DNA of 64,000 nt from Gnetum montanum (GCA_015680685.1 MNCI01003573.1:803107-867106); one strand, 5' to 3'. Counted from the first letter of the stretch, positions 33,116 to 45,192 are shown. Numbers and translations are program-made. The notes: generated from the sequence alone by a model not told the origin.

Positions 33116-33480
33116 CATAAAAGTAAGATTGGAAAAAGATAATTTTTGTTTCCCTAATCTATGATTAATCACAACATCATCTAGTGCTATCCAAGGTCTT
33201 TCTCATATAATGGGTAAATAGTCTAGAACTTTTACTTTCAACATAGTAAAAGCAACTAGATATTTTCCTTTTTCAACCTCTAATATTAAATCTTCTACCA
33301 CTTATATGGGTTTCCCAATTGAGTTATTAGCTAAATATATTGTCAATTCACTTTCAAGTGATCTAGCCATTTCAAGTGACATAATGTTAATGCCAGCTCC
33401 TAAGTCTAAGAGGGCACTTTTAATGTTCTTTCCATTTATCTATATTGGTATGGTGAATATCCTTGGATATTAGTATTTAG
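33116..33480 (-). pseudogene. Aspartic protease of element C
   Basis: Minus-strand translation gives SALLDLGAGINIMSLEMARS, LTIYLANNSIGKPI, VVEDLILEVEKGKYLVAFTM and DYLPII, then GRPWIALDDVVIN-like sequence. The active site is DLGA, a normal variant of D(S/T)GA. In-frame stops occur after GKPI and PII. The gene is cut by element A at 33111. Confidence 0.8.
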
Positions 33481-33589
33481 GAACTTCTTGGATATTTATA
33501 AGTTGAGACAAATTTTCAACCTAATAAACTTGTTTTGGATTTTTTTCTTTTCTTCTTTTTGTACATAATTCCCTTAAGTATTTAGAATA

Positions 33590-34204
33590 AATAGGTGTCT
33601 CTAACAACTTTTTCTAATGAGATATGTAAATATAATGCATTAAAATGTTTTTCTATATGTTCTTTGGTTGTAAATTCCTCTTGTAATCATTTAGGAAAAG
33701 GAGATAAGACTACTTTTCTAGGCACAGGAGGAGAGGTTAACGGTTTTTCTCCTTCTTCAACTGGTTTTTTAATTCCCTCCTCACTTATAATATGTGATTG
33801 ATCCTTTTCTTGTGTCTCAATTTCTTGAAAACCAAGCTTCTTCATAGGCCTAGGCTTAATAATTTTTTCACTCATTGTAATGATAGAATGCAATTGTTCC
33901 TCTCCCTTACTTTGTGATGCAGGAGTTGGCTTTAGTTGAGAATATAATTTATTCTTTGTCAAGTCTTGAAATCATCTTCTTGTCTCATTCATAAATTGTC
34001 TACTTTCTTCAATGAAGGAAGTAAGACTTTGAGTCAGTCTATTCAAGTGTTTACTAGTTTGACTTTTAAAAGGTCTATAATTATTTTGGGAGTACTAGTG
34101 TTGGAAATGTGGCCTTTATTGAAATGTAGTCATGTTCTAACTTCTATATTGTTGAAAGGCCTTTACATATTCTTGTACTTCCTCATGACATTAGGCTAAG
34201 ACTA
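33590..34204 (-). pseudogene. Gag C-terminal remnant of element C
   Basis: Minus-strand pieces are CHEEVQEYVKAFQQYRS, LTQSLTSFIEESRQFMNETR, then an open stretch (33687-33962) with KGEEQLHSIITMSEKIIKPR and Glu/Lys-rich sequence up to SPPVPRKVVLSPFPK. Together they look like the linker of Athila-type Gag before protease. The capsid core is missing; a truncated LTR occupies its place on the right. Stops are present. Confidence 0.6.
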
Positions 34205-34938
34205 GTCTATAAATAAGAGGTGGATTTCCTAGTTTTAGGCATCCAGTTTAGTTCCTTAGCGAAGCTCTGGTAGTTTTACCCCTCCAGAGATAGAAATATT
34301 TTCCAATGTATGCTGGCAGTGTGGTGAATGTAATTGTACGACATCCTTTATTTGAGTGTGACATACTTGGACACACACATGACCAGAAATAAAGATTGAG
34401 ATTACTTCATCATTGCAACATTCACTTTATTTATTTATTTATTTAATTTTTATTTAATGCTTTCCTAGTTAATCTCTTCTCACCCTTAAACTCATGTTAC
34501 ACGTGGAATGAGTACGACTTGATTACGAGCATTTAAGTGTGAATACTTGGTAACCCAGTAGCGTACCTACGATTTGTGCTTGGTAATCCCAGTAGTAGTC
34601 ATTCATGAAGTCCAAGATGTGTACGGATAATCAAGGGATGGATGCTCATCACACTTAGGCTAGATTAGATTCTCTTACCCTTTCTCCCTTAGCTTAGTTA
34701 ATATTATCTTTCATTGTCTTCAAGAGTAGCATTAGAGTAGAAACCCATCATACATATCACTCTAGACTAAATCATACATGAAAAATATAATACTAGTCCA
34801 AGTGGGAAGACAGCGAACTGTGACCTAAGGCTAACTTTCTAGGTGTCACAACTAGTCCATCTACAGAGTTCAACCAGATCGCGTGTGAAAACACTCGTAA
34901 TCATATGGTTGAGTGTAGGGGTACCTCGCCACTCATCA
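34205..34938 (+). repeat. Truncated D-family LTR inside element C
   Basis: Plus-oriented sequence matching the LTR of element E from the TATA box (TATAAATA at 34208-34215) through CTCTGGTAGTTTTACCCCTCC and ATGAGTACGACTTGATTACG to the end CGCCACTCATCA. U3 is missing, so homology begins just 5' of the TATA box. No internal element sequence follows and no target duplication is visible. It is a broken solo LTR or a recombination remnant. Confidence 0.75.
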
Positions 34939-34970
34939 AATAAGTTCCTAAGATTTTATCCTTAGTAGGC

Positions 34971-35252
34971 CTATCCAACTAGAATATTAGAGCCTATACT
35001 AGCAAAGGAAAAAGGAATTGAGCCAAATGAAAGTGGAGGAGCTATATGATGTGAAGGAGATCCAATTATGACGGCAGTTGCTACTTTTGAAGTCACAATT
35101 GGACTTGGTATCAAAATAGAGGCTCCTGAAGTGATAGGAATTTGAAGGTTTAATGTATTTATTAGTTGGGTGGTTCCTCCAATAGTAGACATATTGCTTA
35201 GTATTTGGTTGAAGGTTAGATTTTGAGAACTAGCTGCTATAGTTGAATTCAT
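34971..35252 (-). pseudogene. Possible Gag N-terminal fragment of element C
   Basis: An open minus-strand frame of 93 codons starts MNSTIAASSQNLTF and is rich in Ser, Ile, Thr and Pro. It lies between the leader of C and the truncated LTR, where gag should begin. It has no recognisable capsid motif. The assignment rests on position only. Confidence 0.35.
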
Positions 35253-36150
35253 AGTTTACATTGTAATATTTTGTGTATTAAAAAGAGGGTTTAAAATGTG
35301 GAAAATTGAAAATGTGTTTTTAATTTTTCTTAAAATATTTCTGTAAGATTTCCCTCTTTATTCTTTTGTTTCTTTAGAGAGGTTAAGGGAATAGAACTAG
35401 GCTTTCCTCGTTCCTCTTAGGTTTCTTTCAAATTGATTTCAATAAGTTTATAATAGCTTGTGGTATTCCTAGAAGGTTGGATTCATGTTAGATTTTTGTG
35501 TTTCTTAGTTGGTTTCATTTAACAAACACACTCCTCTTTAGCACATTCATTGACAACTAATCCCAAAATTTAACAAATTGATTTAAATGCCTCTATAATT
35601 ACTACCTTAATTGCTAATTTTTTGTAACTCTCTTTAGTTTAAAAAATTAGGAGAACTAATTCTCGTGATTGTACCTTATCCTTATTATTAATATTTTTAC
35701 TTATCTTCTTACATGTTTCAAATTGATTCCAATAAGTTTATAATAGCTTGTGGTATTCCTAGAAGGTTGGATTCGTGTTAGATTTTTGTGCTTCTTAGTT
35801 GGTTTCATTTTACAAACACACTCCTCTTTAGTACATTCATGGGCAACTAATCCCAAAATTTAGAAAATTGATTTAATTGCCGCTATAATTACTACCTTAA
35901 TTGCTAATTTTTTGTAACTCTCTTTAGTTTAAAAAATTAGGAGAACTAATTCTTGTGACTGTACCTTTTCCTTATTATTAATATTTTTACCTATCTTCTT
36001 ACAAGAAAAACAATTGAAAGAAACCATATCTATAACTACTAATAAAAGAAATGAAAATGAAAGTAGTGTGTATATTTTCAAAAGTTCTAAATCTCTAAAA
36101 GAAATCTAAAAAACATACTGAACCCTTAATGATGATTAAATTTTCTAGCC
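35253..36150 (-). other. Leader region of element C
   Basis: AT-rich sequence between the primer site and the putative gag start of C. Most of it is the tandem duplication listed separately. No frame is conserved between the two units. Confidence 0.5.
35424..36003. repeat. 290-bp tandem duplication
   Basis: The segments 35424-35713 and 35714-36003 are near-identical direct repeats with a 290-base offset (both run from TTTCAAATTGATT to ATCTTCTTACA). They differ at only a handful of sites, many fewer than the LTR pairs in the window, so the duplication is younger than the element insertions. Confidence 0.9.
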
Positions 36151-36168
36151 TCCTTGGCAATGATACCA
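36151..36168 (-). other. Decayed tRNA-Asp primer site of element C
   Basis: The minus strand reads TGGTATCATTGCCAAGGA. Against the Athila tRNA-Asp site TGGCGCCGTTGCCGGGGA there are six differences, all C-to-T or G-to-A. It sits at the right distance upstream of gag and places the 5' LTR of C to the right. The LTR itself I could not delimit. Confidence 0.6.
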
Positions 36169-38100
36169 AATTAACAAGCTAGCCAAAGTTTGGTGCTCAG
36201 TTACATTTGCTATAGAGATGTCACATTGTTTGTGACTAAATCGTGAATCGTATCCATGAAGGAATGGTTCAAAGTTAAAGAGATCATCAAGAAAATAAAT
36301 GGTTAGATCCAAATCCAATTGAAATCTCATACTTCTAACTATTACTAATAAGTAAAATCAAATGTTTCACCCTAACTTCTAATCTTAAGTTCAAGGGTAG
36401 AAATTGAATAATTTAACCAAATTGAAATCATATAATATTAGCATAAATAAAAAAAGATTATAAGGAAGATGTTACCTACACTGTGATTCTACCATGTAGT
36501 CTCTACAATGTAGAAGCTTCTTAGCCTCTTAAGGTACTCCAATGGTTGATGGTTACCCCAAGGTTTCAACAATCTTCCTTGACCATTTCAATGGAAAGTT
36601 TACAAAATGAATTTAATTTAATGTGGGGGTTTCCACTTGGATTCTGCTACCCTTATTTGGGTATCAAACTCATTTATATTGGAAGAGGTTTTACTATAAT
36701 TGGAAGAATGTTATTATTAGGGCATATCGATCCTTATTGGGCACTTTAATTTAGATCAATTACATGATATAAAACTATATTACGGTAGCTATGATACTTG
36801 AAGTTAGATCTACTACTAAGGTACAAAATGTCCAAAAGTGATTGTTTGAAAGGGAAGGTATAAAATATGTTAATAACTTTGAGAGTGTAGGGATTTTATA
36901 TGCTTTAGGCCTAAAGCATCCCTAACCTAGTATGGCAAAAAGTGTAGGTATGATAAATAGTTATTCTACATAGAAAGCTATTTTATGGATAAGTCATCTA
37001 GTGGAATTTTGCATATTGATTGTTGAAACACCACCAAAAATTCATGTTGCCAAATTTTAACCTTCATTTCCCAACTTGAGGCAATTTTTTATAGTAAATG
37101 TAAGATTTGTAGTCCATGAGCTACAATCTTTCATGCTTTAGCTTTTTGAGGCTAAAAAATGCCTGAAAAGTTATTATTGCCTCATTTCCCAAGTGGAAAA
37201 AGGTATCTCATGTCTATATTTGGGCTTGGAAAGGCTAAAAATGCCTTGGGAATGACCAAAATTAGCATTTTCATGCGTTTTTGTAGGGGTATAGCCTCAA
37301 CAACGCTAGAACCATCAACCCCCTAGTGAAGATCGAATAAATGGTATTTTCCATTTCCAACTTAGTGTAATCACCACAGAGCCTAATGTAGATGCAACAT
37401 TGAAATTGTTCGGATTTTCTATTTTGGATTTGGCAGCATTTTCCATTTTGGAATTAGTGGCATTTTCCTTTTTAAAATTGGTGGCATGTTCCATTTCCAT
37501 TGTCCAAATAGTGGCTAACGTGGTCATCCCAAGTCCTTAGTAGTTGTAGCATGGCTAGCATAGACAACATTTTCTGGTATGCTTCATCAATTTCGGTAGT
37601 TACGTTAGTTTTAGCAGTTTTAGCATTTTCCATGGTTTCTAGAATTCTCCATATTTTCCACATTTTCCATAGTTTTCAACATTTCCCAACAACTTTAGTG
37701 TAGTCCACCATGGCTAGCGTAGTTGGGATGGTATCAACATAGTCATAAAAGTCCATTTACTATTTATAGTAAAAAGATGGATTTTAGTGGCTATGGTGCA
37801 TTCTAAACTTACTATAAATGGAAACTACACTAAAAGGTGTAACCATTACCACCTACAAAATGACATCAATCTATAAGCAATCAAGACTGTGATGTGCAAG
37901 TCCTAAAATAAGAAATTTCAACCCTATTAAAACCTAATGTGAATACCTTATTTTGATCCACAACCTTAAGAAAAATAGTAGCATAACTTGGTCCCAAACT
38001 ATAACCCATTCCATAGCCTAACAGAATTTTGTAACCAAGAGCCCTTACAACCTTTCAATCCCCTTGGTAATAGAAATTAGTATCTACACTAGGCACAGTG
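36169..38100. other. No gene; probable old LTR of C and unassigned DNA
   Basis: The sequence right of the primer site of C should begin with its 5' LTR, but no matching 3' LTR was found, so no boundary can be given. At 37395-37510 there are short repeats of GGCATTTTCCATTTTGGAAT type. I recognise no gene. Confidence 0.4.
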
Positions 38101-38105
38101 ACTCT

Positions 38106-39344
38106 TGAAACACCGTGAAATTTCGAGACCTCAATGGTTCAGCAAAATCTTGAGGCTTAGGCAAGGATCTACAACATGTCACACATCTCAACAAGTTTTC
38201 TTTTTTAGCTAAGGGCCTACTATGCTACATTAAGTAGTGCAGTGTAATAGACTCTAGAAACACTGAACAGAAACAGGGGATATGCAGCGACAACACTTCA
38301 TTTTTGTAGGTTCGCTATGTTACGCCGAGTTACACTATGTTGCGTAATGTATCATAACACAATGTAATGCAAGTAGACAATTGAGATAGAAATATTTAGG
38401 CATTGGCGGTTCTTATGCCACGATATGCTTCCTAGTGTATTACAGCATAACTGTAGGATAGTTTACTACTAAAGCTCTAGCAAGGATAGATTACAACACA
38501 CTATGCTCTAGAGCGTAAAACAGTGTGACACCACAAGCTTCAAACACAAACGCACCAGGTCAATGGCATTTTGTAGGTTCAAGACACGCGTCATGTAAAT
38601 CACATTTTTCTCCTGACCCTAACCCTATAAATACTCTAGGTGACAATGATCAAGGGGCTGGAAAAATTTTTTCTAAGTTGGCAAAAAATTTCTCTCGGTT
38701 GGCAAAATTTTCCCCAGGAGCAATTTTCTTTCGTCGGTAATTGTTGACTATTTTTAGCAAAGATTGGAGAGAGAACAAGAGAGGATCAACAATCAAAAGA
38801 ACGTCAAAGGTGACCAACAAGAGCTGCTCTTGATTAGGAACTTCCAGTTAGTGGACATTCTGCTTCAAGTTTGACTCCCTTGCACCTAGATTGGCTAGAA
38901 CAAGGTAGATTGACCTTTGTTGGTTTCATATTTGAATAGCTTTCCTGTTCTTGGCATGTGCTTCATTTAAATTGAAGTCTTCCTACAATCATTGTATCAA
39001 ATATATTTTTTTATAAGCCAAATCCCAGATCTCGGGATTGCACATTCTCTAAATCCAATTTATTGCATCCTATCTACATAGATTCTAAAATTACTTCGAA
39101 TCTTTTATATCGTTCTTGTTGCCTTCGAGATTACCGATATCATATCTCCTCGCAGAAATCGTCATCTTGTAATCTAGTTATTACAAAATTTATGATTAAG
39201 TAAGTCCCTGTCTGATCGACAAGACCGTTCAGGGAACCTTGGATTTATTTTCTCCAGCACGGCCCTTGCATAGATTTGAGGTTGGAACTATGTACACAGA
39301 AATTCGTTCGGTATTTCCAGCGATTGATGTTTTCCATTGTTACA
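38106..39344 (+). repeat. 5' LTR of element B
   Basis: 1239 bases, starting TGAAACACCGTG and ending CATTGTTACA. TATAAATA is at 38626-38633. It pairs with 53908-55148 and is related to the LTRs of A but lacks a segment of U3. Confidence 0.9.
38626..38633 (+). promoter_or_regulatory. TATA box, B 5' LTR
   Basis: TATAAATA preceded by CTAACCC, at the same position as in the other Tat-like LTRs. Confidence 0.78.
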
Positions 39345-39350
39345 ATTTTC

Positions 39351-39368
39351 TGGCACTAGAAGGAGGGC
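39351..39368 (+). other. Primer binding site of element B
   Basis: TGGCACTAGAAGGAGGGC begins six bases after the LTR (ATTTTC). It matches A's site apart from transitions. Downstream bases CTGAACCTCC extend it so that its complement can fold as a T arm with a GGAGG/CCTCC stem, but the loop is not a standard T loop. The tRNA is not assigned. Confidence 0.65.
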
Positions 39369-39613
39369 CTGAACCTCCGATCTGCATTTTACGGGTAGTC
39401 CTATAAGCTATCTGTACCCATTGTCGATCGACGTAAACGTAATACCTCCATGGTTATTTATGAGATTGTGTGGGGTAGATCTGTCGCTTCGACAATTCCT
39501 TTGGAATCCTGTAGGGTAGAAAGCCCATTTTCATCTTACTTTTTCTCAGCCCTTATGATCATTGCCCTTGTGATCTTTATCCTTATCATCATTACTCTCA
39601 AACCATGTAGAGA

Positions 39614-42000
39614 ATGGCTGCATCAACCACTGCTATTGACTCTACTAACCTCGAGAATCCTTGGACTCTGCAAGTTACACCTCTGGTGGTCAAGCCGCCA
39701 GCCAGTCCAGTGTAACCACGTCGATCCCTTAGGCTCCAAAACAAGGAGCCTGAGGGACATGCTCAATGCAGGGAACATTATAACTTCCTCTATGCTAAAC
39801 TTGCAGCAAATCTGCCCATGTATCCATAAGAACTCGAAGAGAAACAAGAATATGAGTTCATATACTGCAATGGGAAGGAATTTATTCCTTCACCTAACAC
39901 CACTGTACCCCTGATAGACCAACAACAGTGGATTTTAGATCAAATGCTGATGGCCAAAGCATCGATAGAATAACAAGAGGAGTTGTTCCATGATGAAGCG
40001 CTCCACGATAGGTAGGACAATCTAGATTCCCACTCTGAGGGAGGTAGTCACCCTGATTTGGTTGTGGCCCCTCCCTCCACGACGTCTCGTGTAAATCCAC
40101 TGTTCATGGTCACCATGCCCTTGACATTATCTAATGCTAACCGAATCCCGCACTTGCCCCAGCCACATTTTCTCTCTCTGACTACCCTCTCGGGTGGTGC
40201 CTCATCACAAATCATTCCTCAGAAGCTGTAGTTAGCTAATCCATCTCATCGTACACCCATGCCCATGTCACAGTATGTACACATAATACCTACTTTGCAA
40301 TTACATACAACGCCTACATTCATCCCGACTTAGACAATGGGACCTGCCACTATAGCATGGTGGGTTCCAAACATGTCCCTCGTTACGCATCCTATGCAGA
40401 TGTCCCATCTCGCTCATCTCCGAAACCAGGTCCCGCAGGCACTAATCCCCACTACAGGGTCATTGTCTATGCCCCTGGCCATGCAAACAACATATCCCAT
40501 GGTGCAATCGATGGTGGTCTCCCCAATTTGTGCCACCTACTGAGTGGTGGATGCCACAAGCAGCACCACCTGTAGGGACAATTTCGATAGCATCACACAT
40601 CGGCCAAGCTGCTGCCCTTATTCCACCACCCAACGTGGCTCCTATTGCCATTCCACAAATGACCTCTTCATCTACAAGTCTAGATCAAGCCTTCCAACTT
40701 ATTCAAACCCTTATTGAGGAAGTCAAACACCTCAAGGCTGCTGGTTTCAACACAGTACAGGTCATGGATTTTTACCATGACAATACTATTAGTCCGACAG
40801 TGCCTATTTTGTCATTACCTCCTGGGATGCCACTCCCCCATTATACAAAATACAATGGGGAAGGCAATCCCAATGCCCATCTAATCACTTTCAGGTTAGA
40901 GTCATTGTTATTTCATTAATGGCCACACACCATCATTTGTGTCTTTGTTATGTCCCTAATGGGTAAAGCTCTAGACTGGTATCGAGCATTCCCACATTCT
41001 TCCATCTCAACTTTGGAAGAGCTGTTAACTCAATTTGTGACTCATTTCAAGTACAACCTGAAACCAGAAGTCACATTGGATCAGCTCATGAGAGTCAAGC
41101 AAGACCTGCTTGAGTCAATTCAAAAGTTCATATAGGCCACCTTGAACAAAATCCGTGAACCCATAGTAGAGGCCCATCTATTGGCAATCTTCAAGGTGGC
41201 AGTTAACAACTTTATCAAGTATAAGTTATATTACCTCACTCCCTGCTCCCTTAGCTAAGCCTTTGCTCAGACTAAGTGCATTCAATATGGAGTAGAGGCT
41301 AGCAAAGACCTAGCATATGTGGTCTATAAAAATGCCCACAACAAGGCTAAAGACAAAGGCAAAGCTACGAAAACGATAGTAGTAGTAGTTGCCGAGGGGC
41401 CAGCCAAGAAGAAAAACAACAACAAGAAAGTATTCGCAGAGCCTACTGAGCCCACAACTAGCTCAAACAACACTAATCAAGAAATTCCATCTGCCCCTAA
41501 AGCACTTCCATAGCTGAAGCCTAATTTTGAGCGTAAAGACAATTCAAAATACATGGCTCTACTTGTAAAGCCTTCAGAACTTCTGAAGCAATTGCTGGGA
41601 ACTGGCCATATTCAACATAAGAATGTATCTGAGGATGGTCTAAAATGTCACAGATGGCATTGTGAGTTACTCAAGAATCCCTCCTTGGCCCTGCCAAATG
41701 AACCGCCAGTTCCCAAAAACTTTAGGTTGGACCATTTCTATGACTATCACTAGCTGTGTGGTCATGACACGGATTACTGCTAGATGTTGAAAGATGACAT
41801 TCAATGCATGATCGATCAAGGTAAACTGATCTTAGACAGTAGTAGTTCGATCCTTCTAGAGAATCAATCCATGCATGTGTACCAAGACCCGCTAAACACA
41901 AATAACGTAGGGTACACTATTAATGTAGTGGGTACAGAAGGCGATGACCAACCACAACCAAAAACAAATTTTGTGTTGCGCATACCTCCTCACCTGTCTT
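39614..42000 (+). pseudogene. Gag of element B
   Basis: Starts MAASTTAIDSTNLENPW. It then shows RRSLRLQNKEPEGHAQCREH, EYEFIYCNGKEFIPSPNTT, a Pro-rich linker, LPHYTKYNGEGNPNAHLITF, LTQFVTHFKYNLKPEVTLDQ, IFKVAVNNFIKYKLYYL, a Lys-rich segment (AKKKNNNKK) and the Cys/His block FYDYHxLCGHDTDYC. Stops at 39827-39829 and 40917-40919 are at the same codons as in A. A frameshift lies between the N-terminal part and 40530. The 154-residue frame at 39450-39914 is out of the gag frame and is a shadow. Confidence 0.85.
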
Positions 42001-42531
42001 AGACAACAAGCCCATCGACATTCATGAGCACAGTTCAGTGAAAACCCTTCGTTCTCCAGGTCCTGTCTCTTACCATCGTCCCGCAACCCACTATCGGTAA
42101 AGCTGCGGCCCAACCGGCGCCCACACCTAAGGCACCCTTTTTCATCAGGATGCCAAAGTTGTTAGTTGCTCCTGCTATGTAGGGGCAACCCTCTAAGTCA
42201 ATGCCCCAATCACAACCTAACAGGAAAGGAGAAGGATGTATGATAGCTGATATAGCCAAGGACCACCTTACGCTGGGGTTTCCCAAGCCTAAGCCCCTCG
42301 CATTAGCCCCCTTGGCCCCACCCTCAAAAAAATATGATGCTACACAAATGCAACCATCTCCTTCCAACCCAAGAAAATGCAGCCTTAAACCAAAAACCAT
42401 TCCTTCCCAAGAGATTCATCTCCTGGGACGAATGGAAGAAGAGAAGGGTGATAAATAACTAGATTGTGGACATGATCTCCTTGATGCTTTTACACAAGTT
42501 AAGCAAGCTCTAAAACAAAAAAAATACAACA

Positions 42532-43300
42532 TTGAGCCTCTATGACTTGCTGATGACATCACAAAAGCATCGTGAGGCCATGGTTCACATGTTAACGTCC
42601 ATACCCATGGACGAGAGCCTGCCAGTGGATGAAGAAGCAATCCACTCCATCATGCTTTCCCTCACCGCTAAACAACCTAAGCCTTCCCTACTAACTTTTC
42701 ATGATGAATCCATTAAAGATGAACCAGAAAAGGGTCAAGTGACAACAGCGTCTATGTTCATCACTATTCAGGTTGGCCAATATCAAATCTGGAGAGTACA
42801 CATAGATGACAGGGCAGCTGCCAATGTCATTCCATACCCTATAGTGGATAAATTGGGTTTGATCAACCAAATTAGTCCCACGACAACGTCATGTTTAAGG
42901 TCATTCAATGGGGCATGAGTGCAATTCAAAGGAACACTACGTATTAACTTCGTATCAAGGGGCCAATTGCCCACAAACGTAGTGTTTATCATCATCGAGG
43001 AGATGCCTGGTTTCAACTTAATCTTGGGAAGATCCTGGTTGGCTCAACTAAGGGTAGTCTCGTCACCCATCCATCAGGAGATCCATTTGCCCTACACAGG
43101 AGGGGAAGTGATCAACCAGGGCAATAAGATAATCCCTCAGGCTATTAATAACGTAGAAATGAAATAGGGTTCGGAAATCAAAATCCTAGAGGATCAGTCT
43201 CCTGTCCCAATACTTGAACAGGCCAAAACAGTGGCTGATGATAGCTTGATCTAGGTTGAACTACCTTTTCAAGATGAAGATGGTGGTGTAGAGGAGTGAA
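42532..43300 (+). pseudogene. Aspartic protease of element B
   Basis: Reads SLYDLLMTSQKHREAMVHML, then the active-site region VHIDDRAAANVIPYPIVDKL, where A has DDGAA, so the glycine of the DDGA-type site is replaced by Arg here. FNGA, FIIIEEMPGFNLILGRSWLA and IHLPYTGGEVINQGNKIIPQ follow. A TGA interrupts after FNGA. The long open frame (128 codons) shows weaker decay than gag. Confidence 0.83.
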
Positions 43301-43489
43301 GTAATAAACCTCCTCATCCATACACATCACCAAATCTAAAAATAATTAAGAAGTAGCTGTGGAGATAGTGAACGAACACGTTAGGGCAACATGTCACGTT
43401 AGTCCATGTCATTTACTGTTATGCGATTTACACTTTATCTTTTCACATTGTCCTTATTATGCTTCCATCATATGCATCATCACCTAAAA

Positions 43490-43700
43490 TGGCCTTAAAC
43501 TAGTTGTGGCCTGCCATGGCCTAAAATTGGCAAATTTAATTTACCTCTTTACACTTATGATGATCAGGCCCGAAATGGCCTTAAACTAGTTACGATCCAC
43601 CATGGCCTAAAAAATTGGCAATTTTATTTTTTTCATTTACGCTTACAATGGACTAGCCTGAAATGGCCTTAAACTATTAACAGCTTGCAGTGGCCTAAAA
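43490..43700. repeat. GGCCTTAAACTAG minisatellite of B
   Basis: Several degenerate units such as CCCGAAATGGCCTTAAACTA, alternating with CCATGGCCTAAAATTGGCAA. It lies at the same place as the arrays in A and F, directly downstream of protease. Confidence 0.7.
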
Positions 43701-43827
43701 TGCATAACCTTTCTAATGATACACTTTCTTCCAAAAATAAAATAAAATTTTACAATCACATTGATCCAAGAATGCTATTCTTTATTCCTTTTCATTATGA
43801 CAAGATGTTTAGGCTAATATCGCCATG

Positions 43828-44082
43828 CTACACATCCCCTTTGCTACCATTTCCACCTGTATCATCCAACTCCACCTCTGCCTCATGAAAATCATCCTCG
43901 TAAGGACCTTCTTTGTGTGGTGTCTCTTTGTGGGGGTGGCCCTCTCTATGGGGCTCTTCCTCATGGGGTATCTTAGCATGAGTTTGATCATCTTCATTAT
44001 GCTCTACCTCGTGAAGATCCTCTTCACAGGGATCATCATCTCCATTAGGCTCATCCTCATGAAGATCCTCCTCGAGCTGATC
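43828..44082 (-). pseudogene. Antisense gene of B, exon 8 (acidic tail)
   Basis: Open 255-base minus-strand exon after the acceptor CAAATTGTAG, ending at TAG. It encodes DQLEEDLHEDEPNGDDDPCE, further Glu/His-rich repeats (HKETPHKEGPYEDDFHEAE) and ends ELDDTGGNGSKGDV. There is no internal stop. Acidic, histidine-rich tails suggest binding to basic partners or metal, but this is conjecture. Confidence 0.75.
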
Positions 44083-44161
44083 CTACAATTTGACATGACA
44101 TGCATGTTAGCATTGTCATCGAGACTACGCATAACAAGAATGCGATAGTCCTACAACTTAC

Positions 44162-44982
44162 CTATGATGGTTCCACATCAACCATGAAAGAAATTTGTTC
44201 CAAACCAACCCACAGGCATTGCATGATCTTGTCCTCGGTAAGCTTAGACCAAACACAATCTCCTAGATCAGTTCCAGCCTTAACCTTCCCCTTCTTCATA
44301 GGAGTCCATCGGGGTGGTTCAGGGAAGAAGGAAGGGATAGTGGTCTCCTCGCTAGGGAGGGTTATTTCCCTCTCTGGGACGGTGCTTACTGTCACTTGCT
44401 CCTGAAACTTTTCGTATGCTCCAGAAGCACCAATGACATCGAGGAATAGCCAAAGGGACCACGCTTCAATAGCAGAATCCCTGTAATGTTGGCGGTAGGT
44501 AGCACATTCTCACTTATACATGTGCTTATGGTCTTTTTGTGTCTGCCCCCATTCTTGGACTATCACGCTGAAATCCTTCCAATCTTGGTTCTTCTGGGCT
44601 AGGAGATTCATTTGCATCCGTTGTTCAATGAGCTCACGGCTGGCTTGGATGTTGTTTCTGACGATCATCCAATAATGAGCATAGTTAATTACAGTTGTCC
44701 ATCAATTCTCATCATTGGCCTCTCGAGCTAGTAGAAATTCATTTCGAGACTCCAGGTCCTCAACCCTACCAGTTAGGAATGTCTTCTCCTTTTCTACTTT
44801 CTACAACCTCTTCCAAAGATCTTCATTGACATTTTGGCACTCCCATAAAGAGTAGGTCGAGCATAATGCACATTTACACATTTCATCATAAAGGTTGCAT
44901 GGCACTTCGGTCAGCTCTAGTGAGGGTTCAGGGGTGGTGTCCAAGTCAATGGGCTCTTTGGGATCCCATCTGAGGTGAGATC
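44162..44982 (-). pseudogene. Antisense gene of B, exon 7 (coiled-coil-like)
   Basis: 821-base minus-strand exon between acceptor TGTTACAG and donor TAG-GTAAGT. It reads GSHLRWDPKEPIDLDTTPEP, MCKCALCSTYSLWECQNVNE, VEKEKTFLTGRVEDLESRNE, IVRNNIQASRELIEQRMQMN, QDWKDFSVIVQEWGQTQKDH, GASGAYEKFQEQVTVSTVPE, RWTPMKKGKVKAGTDLGDCV and IMQCLWVGLEQI. Three in-frame stops (two TAG- or TGA-type from CAG/TGG codons and one at the 3' junction) are present. The middle has heptad-like helices. Confidence 0.7.
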
Positions 44983-45064
44983 CTGTAACATAAAAATAAC
45001 AGTTAGACGTGACAAAATGATACAATATGATAATGCCAACAATCCCCACATTATAAGACTTGCA

Positions 45065-45192
45065 TACGAATCTCAGGATCAATTCACTCTAGATGGTTGA
45101 GCATATCCTTCGCAATGCCTTCCATAAAGGAAAATTTATCAGGGGTCTCACCCTAATGCTGAGTGGGTGCCACTGACAAGGGTTAGAAGTAC
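45065..45192 (-). pseudogene. Antisense gene of B, exon 6 (damaged)
   Basis: Follows the acceptor GCATAATAG. Relative to A it has a small deletion and shift, after which GETPDKFSFMEGIAKDMLNH and IDPE align with A's PDKFTFMEGFVQDM and IDPEA. The donor is not clear (perhaps ATTC-GTATGC). Confidence 0.5.

Larger units (their letters stand above)
33111..36168 (-). mobile_element. Element C, 5' half (Athila-like)
   Basis: Continuation on the minus strand of the element interrupted by A. From right to left it holds the primer site, a leader with a 290-base tandem duplication, a gag fragment, an invading truncated LTR, the gag tail and protease up to 33116. Protease would run into the RT half at 15399 once A and one copy of TTAAG are removed. 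Confidence 0.78.

Noticed and set aside
37315-37663. Minus-strand Asn/Met-rich frames with MENA repeats
   Set aside because: They derive from short TTTTCCATTTT-type repeats without other coding signs.
39450-39914. 154-residue plus-strand frame at the start of B
   Set aside because: It overlaps gag out of frame and the leader; the gag frame starting at 39614 matches A.
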